NCBI GenBank assembly: GCA_017478725.1 | Contig: JAFVDD010000004.1 | Location: forward strand, 47,119 to 111,118 | Direction: 5' to 3' | DNA: 64,000 bases | Origin: Paludibacteraceae bacterium | GTDB lineage: Bacteria; Bacteroidota; Bacteroidia; Bacteroidales; Paludibacteraceae | In this document: piece by piece, positions 59,601 through 64,000 of the stretch | Numbering within the stretch: position 1 is the first letter of the stretch | Layout: each line of letters begins with the position of its first letter | Made by a program: the position numbers and the translations under genes | The notes under the pieces: model-generated | Told to the model about the DNA's origin: nothing | Seen by the model: the letters and a program-made list of their open reading frames with translations, nothing else | Databases searched by the model: none

Positions 59601-61532
59601 ATGAATACAAATTTCGGATTTGTGCGCGTAGCGGCCGCAGTGCCTGCGATACGCGTGGCGGATTGCAAATTCAATGCCGAACAGATCAAACTTCAGATTG
59701 ACGAAGCCCTGAACGAAGGAGTGGAGGTAGTCTGTTTTCCCGAGTTGAGCATAACCGGTTACACATGCGCCGATCTGTTCTTCACCCAGCAACTGCAGCA
59801 GAGTTGCATGCGCGAACTGGAGGAGTTGTGCAATTATACGCGCGGCAAGGCAATAGTTGTACTGGTAGGAGCGCCGATACAGATAGAGAACGACCTGTTC
59901 AACTGCGCGTTTGTGATGACGGACGGCGAAGTGATGGGCGTTGTGCCCAAGGTTAACCTGCCGAACACAGGCGAGTTCTATGAGAAACGCTGGTTCACAT
60001 CCGGCCGTGCAGCACGCGAGTTCACGCCCGGAGGTATCGCACCGCGTATTCCCAAGATAGAGATATGGAGCGGCGAAGTGCCGTTCGGAACGGATTTGTT
60101 GTTCACGACGCGCAATTATACATTCGGCATAGAGATTTGCGAAGACTTGTGGAGTCCTCTGCCGCCTTCAACCCAGCTGTCCATCCAGGGCGCGGAGTTG
60201 ATTTTCAACCTGTCAAGCAGCAATTGTCTGGTAGGCAAACATCATTTCCGCCGCCAGATGATCACCCAGCAGTCGGCTCGTGTGCATTGCGGCTACGTCT
60301 ATACTTCTTCGGGCGTAGGCGAGAGTACGACGGATGTTGTTTATTCGGGCAGTACCTATATAGCTGAGAACGGCGAGATGCTGGAGGAAGGCGAACGATT
60401 CCAGCGAGGCGGTACAATGACAATCCAGGAGATAGATATCGAGCGGCTGCGTACCGACCGCCAGCGCAACACCAATTTCACGAAAGACAAGGCGGGGCAT
60501 TACCGGCATATCAATGTGGCGCCGATAGAACGAGGGGAGGAGTTTACCGAGCCTGTTCACCGGCATTTCTCCACCGCCCCGTTCCTGCCCCAGAAAGGCG
60601 ATGAAGACAACTACTGCATGGATGTGTTCTCCATCCAGACGAGTGCTCTGATGCGCCGTTGGGAGCATACCCGTTCCGAGACGCTGGTAATCGGCGTTTC
60701 CGGCGGCCTGGACAGTACGCTGGCACTGCTGGTAGCGGTGATGGCCGCTGACCAGATGGGGTATGACCGCAGCCGCGTGGTAGGCGTAACGATGCCGGGT
60801 TTCGGCACCAGCGACCGGACTTACAGAAACGCAGTAAGCCTCATGCAGTTGCTCGGAATCACTCACCGTGAGATCTCCATTCGCGAGATGGCCATCCAGC
60901 ATCTGCAAGATCTGGGGCACGACCTGGATACGCACGATATAACATATGAGAACGCGCAGGCGCGCATACGTACGCTAAACCTCATGGACATAGCCAACCA
61001 GATGAACGGCATTGTCGTAGGAACCGGCGATCTGAGCGAACTGGCATTAGGATGGTGCACCTATAACGGCGACCAGATGTCGATGTACGGCGTGAATGCC
61101 GGAATCCCGAAGACGCTGGTTCGCTATCTGGTGAAATATGCAGCGGAGAACCTCTTCGGCGAAGAGTTGAGGCAAGTGCTGAAGGATGTGGTGGAGACAC
61201 CTGTATCGCCGGAGTTGCTGCCCACAGACGAGCAGGGCAAAATAGCGCAGAAGACTGAGGACAAAGTGGGGCCGTATGAGTTGCACGATTTCTTTATCTA
61301 CTATTTCCTGCGTTACGGTTTCACGCGTGACAAGATCCGCTATATGGCGTGCCAGGCTTTTGAAGACAAATATGACGAGCCGACCATCGACAAGTGGCTG
61401 AATACGTTCATGCGGCGTTTCTGCACCCAACAGTTCAAACGCAGTTGTATGCCCGACGGGCCGAAAGTAGTCAGTGTTTCATTGTCCCCACGAGGTGACT
61501 GGAGAATGCCCAGTGACGCAAGTTGTATCTAA
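59601..61532 (+). CDS. nadE: Glutamine-dependent NAD+ synthetase
   Basis: The 643-residue fusion has an N-terminal nitrilase-type glutaminase (about residues 1-290) with the triad in CFPELSITGY (Glu), PKVNLPNTGEFYEKRWF (Lys) and FGIEICEDLW (Cys). The C-terminal synthetase has the ATP PP-loop GVSGGLDSTLAL. Ammonia made in the first domain is tunnelled to amidate deamido-NAD+. Length fits the two-domain type. It is first in a close-packed row with murB (14 bp later) and murA. Confidence 0.95.
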   Translation: MNTNFGFVRVAAAVPAIRVADCKFNAEQIKLQIDEALNEGVEVVCFPELSITGYTCADLFFTQQLQQSCMRELEELCNYTRGKAIVVLVGAPIQIENDLFNCAFVMTDGEVMGVVPKVNLPNTGEFYEKRWFTSGRAAREFTPGGIAPRIPKIEIWSGEVPFGTDLLFTTRNYTFGIEICEDLWSPLPPSTQLSIQGAELIFNLSSSNCLVGKHHFRRQMITQQSARVHCGYVYTSSGVGESTTDVVYSGSTYIAENGEMLEEGERFQRGGTMTIQEIDIERLRTDRQRNTNFTKDKAGHYRHINVAPIERGEEFTEPVHRHFSTAPFLPQKGDEDNYCMDVFSIQTSALMRRWEHTRSETLVIGVSGGLDSTLALLVAVMAADQMGYDRSRVVGVTMPGFGTSDRTYRNAVSLMQLLGITHREISIREMAIQHLQDLGHDLDTHDITYENAQARIRTLNLMDIANQMNGIVVGTGDLSELALGWCTYNGDQMSMYGVNAGIPKTLVRYLVKYAAENLFGEELRQVLKDVVETPVSPELLPTDEQGKIAQKTEDKVGPYELHDFFIYYFLRYGFTRDKIRYMACQAFEDKYDEPTIDKWLNTFMRRFCTQQFKRSCMPDGPKVVSVSLSPRGDWRMPSDASCI

Positions 61533-61546
61533 ATTACGAATTAAGA

Positions 61547-62542
61547 ATGTCTATTCAAGAAAATATATCTCTGCTGCCGTACAACACTTTCCGCATGGAT
61601 GTGAAAGCGAGAGTGTTTGCGGAATATAACAGTGTGGAGGAGTTGAAGGAACTGCTTGTCCGCTATAAAGGCGAGCAGATTCTGCATATAGGGCAGGGGA
61701 GTAATCTGTTGTTTACCAAGGACTTTGACGGAATCATACTGCACTCCGCCATGCGACGAGCGCGGTGCGTAAGCGAGGATGAGGAAAATGTGTGGATTGA
61801 GGCGGACAATGGTTTGGTGATGGACGAACTGATCGAACAATTGTGCGACATGGGGATATCGGGAATGGAGAACCTGAGTTATATTCCCGGTGAAGTGGGT
61901 GCGAGTGCCGTGCAGAATGTCGGTGCTTACGGTGTGGAGGCCAAGGATGTGATAGAGACCGTGCGGGCGATTTCCGTAGAGACAGGCACGGAGCATGTAT
62001 TCACCAACGCAGAGTGCAAATACGGCTATAGGGATAGTATTTTCAAGAACGAACTGCGCGGACAATACATTATTACATACGTTGTCTTTAAGTTGAACAA
62101 ACACCTTGCTCCGAAGCTGGATTATGGCAATTTGAGAAGCGAAGTAAGCGGCGAAATGTCAGCAACGGCTATTCGCGAGGCTGTAATCCGCATCCGCAAA
62201 CAAAAACTGCCGGAGGTGAGCGAAACCGGTTCGGCAGGTTCGTTCTTCAAAAATCCTATTGTGCCGCGCGAGTTGTATGAGTCTGTCGCTGCGCGTTATG
62301 ACAAAGTGCCGCACTATGAGCAGGACGGCGGAATCAAGATTCCCGCGGCGTGGCTGATAGAGCAGTGCGGTTGGAAAGGCAAAAAAAAGGGTGGCGCGCA
62401 GTGCTATGAGAAACAGCCGTTAGTGCTTGTGAATGCCGGTAATGCCTCGCCGGAGGACATCATCCATCTGGCGGCAGCCATTTGCGCGGATGTGAAGAAT
62501 AAGTTTGGCATAACCATCTCACCCGAAGTAAATTATATATAG
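61547..62542 (+). CDS. murB: UDP-N-acetylenolpyruvoylglucosamine reductase
   Basis: I start at 61547 (MSIQENISLLPYNTFRMDV), the conserved N-terminus; a start 24 bp upstream would overlap nadE. The 331-residue flavoprotein shows IGQGSNLLF (FAD binding), YIPGEVGASAVQNVGAYG, YRDSIFK and SETGSAGSFFKNP with the catalytic Ser, ending near SPEVNY with the acid Glu. It reduces the MurA product to UDP-MurNAc. Its arrangement, with a Tyr loop and a length over 320, suggests the E. coli-like type I form. murA follows after 29 bp. Confidence 0.96.
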   Translation: MSIQENISLLPYNTFRMDVKARVFAEYNSVEELKELLVRYKGEQILHIGQGSNLLFTKDFDGIILHSAMRRARCVSEDEENVWIEADNGLVMDELIEQLCDMGISGMENLSYIPGEVGASAVQNVGAYGVEAKDVIETVRAISVETGTEHVFTNAECKYGYRDSIFKNELRGQYIITYVVFKLNKHLAPKLDYGNLRSEVSGEMSATAIREAVIRIRKQKLPEVSETGSAGSFFKNPIVPRELYESVAARYDKVPHYEQDGGIKIPAAWLIEQCGWKGKKKGGAQCYEKQPLVLVNAGNASPEDIIHLAAAICADVKNKFGITISPEVNYI

Positions 62543-62571
62543 TCAGAAATTACCAATATTACCCCAATTAT

Positions 62572-63879
62572 ATGGCAAGTTTTGTAGTAGAAGGCGGTCA
62601 TAAACTGCATGGCTGTATTACCCCGCAAGGAGCAAAGAATGAGGCTCTGCAAGTACTTTGCGCCGTGTTGCTGACCAAAGAAACGGTTGTAATAGACAAC
62701 CTGCCGGATATCCTCGATGTCAATAACCTCATCGACCTGCTGGCATCTGTCGGCGTGACGGTTGAGAAACTGGCGAAGGGCAAGTTTGCGTTCACGGCAG
62801 CTAATCTGGACACAGCCTATTTGAGGAGCGCGGATTTCCTGAAGAAATGTAATAAGCTGCGCGGCTCAGTGATGCTGATAGGTCCGCTGTTGGCGCGGCT
62901 GGGCGAAATGACTTATGCCAAGCCGGGAGGCGACAAGATAGGAAGACGCAGGCTGGACACCCATTTCCAGGGCATGGTCAACCTCGGCGCAACTTTTGAG
63001 TATGACCATGAGTTGCTGGCTTACCGGTTTGAGGGCAGGAATCTCAAAGGAGCGTATATGTTGCTGGACGAGGCTTCGGTGACCGGAACGGCGAATATTA
63101 TCATGGCGGCGGTCATGGCGAAAGGTACGACAACGATTTACAACGCCGCCTGCGAACCGTACGTGCAGCAGCTCTGCCGCATGTTGAACAATATGGGGGC
63201 GAAGATAAGCGGAGTGGGAAGCAACTTGCTGACGATAGAAGGCGTGAAAGTTCTGCATGGTACGCAACACAAACTGCTGCCGGATATGATTGAGGTGGGA
63301 TCGTTCATTGGTATGGCGGCCATCACCGGTTCGGAGCTAAGGATAAAGAATGCCGGAATTCGCGATTTGGGAATCATCCCTGACGCCTTCCGCCGCCTCG
63401 GTATCCGGATAGACGAAGAGGGAGACGACCTCATCATTCCCGCGCAGGAACACTACCAGATCGAGTCGTTCCTCGACGGCTCAATCCTGACATTAGCCGA
63501 CGCACCTTGGCCGGGATTGACGCCAGACTTGCTCTCTGTGCTGCTTGTAGTAGCTACCCAGGCGAAAGGATCTGTACTGATTCATCAAAAGATGTTCGAG
63601 AGCCGCTTGTTCTTTGTTGACAAACTGATAGATATGGGTGCGCAGATCATCCTATGCGACCCGCATAGAGCGGTGGTTGTAGGGCATAACCATGAGCGGA
63701 AACTGAAACATAACAACATGACCAGCCCCGACATCCGCGCCGGTATAGCTATGCTCATCGCCGCCATGTCTGCCGAAGGTACCAGCAAGATTGACCATAT
63801 CGACCAGATTGACCGTGGCTACGAAGACATCGAGCACCGCCTCAACGCCATCGGCGCTCACATCCGCCGCGAGGAATAA
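62572..63879 (+). CDS. murA: UDP-N-acetylglucosamine 1-carboxyvinyltransferase
   Basis: The 435-residue EPSP-synthase-fold enzyme catalyses the first committed step of peptidoglycan synthesis. Lys22 and Asn23 (GAKNEALQ) are present, as are the DEASVTGTANIIMAA region and GNHERKLKH-like end. At the loop where E. coli MurA has Cys115 this protein has Asp121 (PGGDKIGRRRLD). That Cys-to-Asp change is known in other lineages to keep activity and prevent covalent inhibition by fosfomycin. It follows murB, so consecutive pathway genes are in reverse enzymatic order. Confidence 0.96.
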   Translation: MASFVVEGGHKLHGCITPQGAKNEALQVLCAVLLTKETVVIDNLPDILDVNNLIDLLASVGVTVEKLAKGKFAFTAANLDTAYLRSADFLKKCNKLRGSVMLIGPLLARLGEMTYAKPGGDKIGRRRLDTHFQGMVNLGATFEYDHELLAYRFEGRNLKGAYMLLDEASVTGTANIIMAAVMAKGTTTIYNAACEPYVQQLCRMLNNMGAKISGVGSNLLTIEGVKVLHGTQHKLLPDMIEVGSFIGMAAITGSELRIKNAGIRDLGIIPDAFRRLGIRIDEEGDDLIIPAQEHYQIESFLDGSILTLADAPWPGLTPDLLSVLLVVATQAKGSVLIHQKMFESRLFFVDKLIDMGAQIILCDPHRAVVVGHNHERKLKHNNMTSPDIRAGIAMLIAAMSAEGTSKIDHIDQIDRGYEDIEHRLNAIGAHIRREE

Positions 63880-63884
63880 CAGAC

Positions 63885-64000
63885 ATGAATACCTACGACA
63901 TCATCTCCGAGCGGCAGGAGAAAGTGCTGCGCTATCTGGAGGAGCACCACATCCCCTTCACCACCTACAACCACCCCGAGGGCAAGACCATCGAGGAGGC
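63885..64000 (+). CDS. YbaK/ProX-like aminoacyl-tRNA deacylase, 3'-truncated by window edge
   Basis: Thirty-eight codons are visible from the ATG at 63885, 5 bp after murA. The start reads SERQEKVLRYLEEHHIPFTTYNHPEGKTIEEA, which fits the N-terminus of the YbaK/ProXp editing-domain family (short helix, then a strand with a His-Pro turn). Such proteins hydrolyse mischarged tRNA, often Ala- or Cys-tRNA-Pro. The catalytic part lies outside the window, so the subtype is unknown. Confidence 0.6.
   Translation, partial: MNTYDIISERQEKVLRYLEEHHIPFTTYNHPEGKTIEE

Overview
The window is bacterial chromosome from a member of the Bacteroidota, most likely a gut or rumen Bacteroidales lineage. The evidence is the Bacteroidota promoter pattern (TTTG, about 20 bp, TAnnTTTG) found 21 times, the absence of consistent Shine-Dalgarno sequences, Bacteroidota gene clusters (rplM-rpsI-rpsB-tsf; coaX - outer-membrane protein - TPR protein - lptC) and several secreted proteins with type IX secretion-like C-terminal tags. 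No rRNA, CRISPR array, transposase, integrase or phage gene is visible. The species cannot be named from this sequence alone.

Layout. 1-3513 (+): the 3' part of mutS2, a small outer-membrane barrel and a lipoprotein phosphoesterase. 3518-6381 (-): a family-2 glycosyltransferase translationally coupled to a secreted PL9-type pectate lyase. 6782-15362 (+): a long compact operon, dxs-trkA-trkH-SGNH protein-MBOAT acyltransferase-coaE. 15586-18483 (+): L13, S9, S2 and EF-Ts. 18546-20258 (-): recQ. 20428-23338 (+): two secreted proteins, one with a near-perfect 213-bp internal duplication. 23496-26472 (-): gltX and an NSS transporter, then tRNA-Ser(CGA). 26985-31853 (+): a von Willebrand A protein with a T9SS tail and a large pectinesterase. 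32130-33809 (+): an AspT/YidE-type transporter. 33938-36019 (-): class III fructose-bisphosphatase. 36075-38223 (+): a highly structured leader followed by an AT-rich LTA-synthase-like gene. 38686-45905 (+): a membrane protein, an acyl-CoA ligase, coaX, a FadL-like protein, a TPR protein, lptC and fabG. 46041-49372 (-): two GH13 lipoproteins. 49463-53380 (+): an M20 dipeptidase, a YoeB-type toxin-antitoxin pair and two secreted proteins. 53496-54251 (+): a DUF2520-like protein. 54342-56300 (-): groES-groEL. 56634-58367 (+): menG/ubiE, a Dabb protein and a secreted protein. 58368-59339 (-): an outer-membrane barrel and tRNA-Glu(CTC). 59601-64000 (+): nadE, murB, murA and the start of a YbaK-like gene.

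Most genes are housekeeping: isoprenoid, CoA and NAD synthesis, peptidoglycan, translation, chaperones and K+ uptake. The accessory layer is polysaccharide handling: pectate lyase plus pectinesterase for pectin, and two GH13 enzymes for starch or related glucans.

The most unusual content is not a gene cluster. About 29 short tandem arrays of unrelated words with periods of 7, 8 or 11 bp lie between genes and also in frame inside dxs, fbp, gltX, mutS2, an MBOAT gene and a peptidase gene. At two loci an 11-bp array is bracketed by direct copies of AATCTTAATAATCG, forming a composite intergenic element, and a third locus has a one-sided version. The second notable item is the 340-nt leader at 36107-36450, with a 21-bp closing stem, a competing 9-bp stem and a 12-bp hairpin touching the start codon. 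The promoters also share a spacer architecture beyond the known core boxes.
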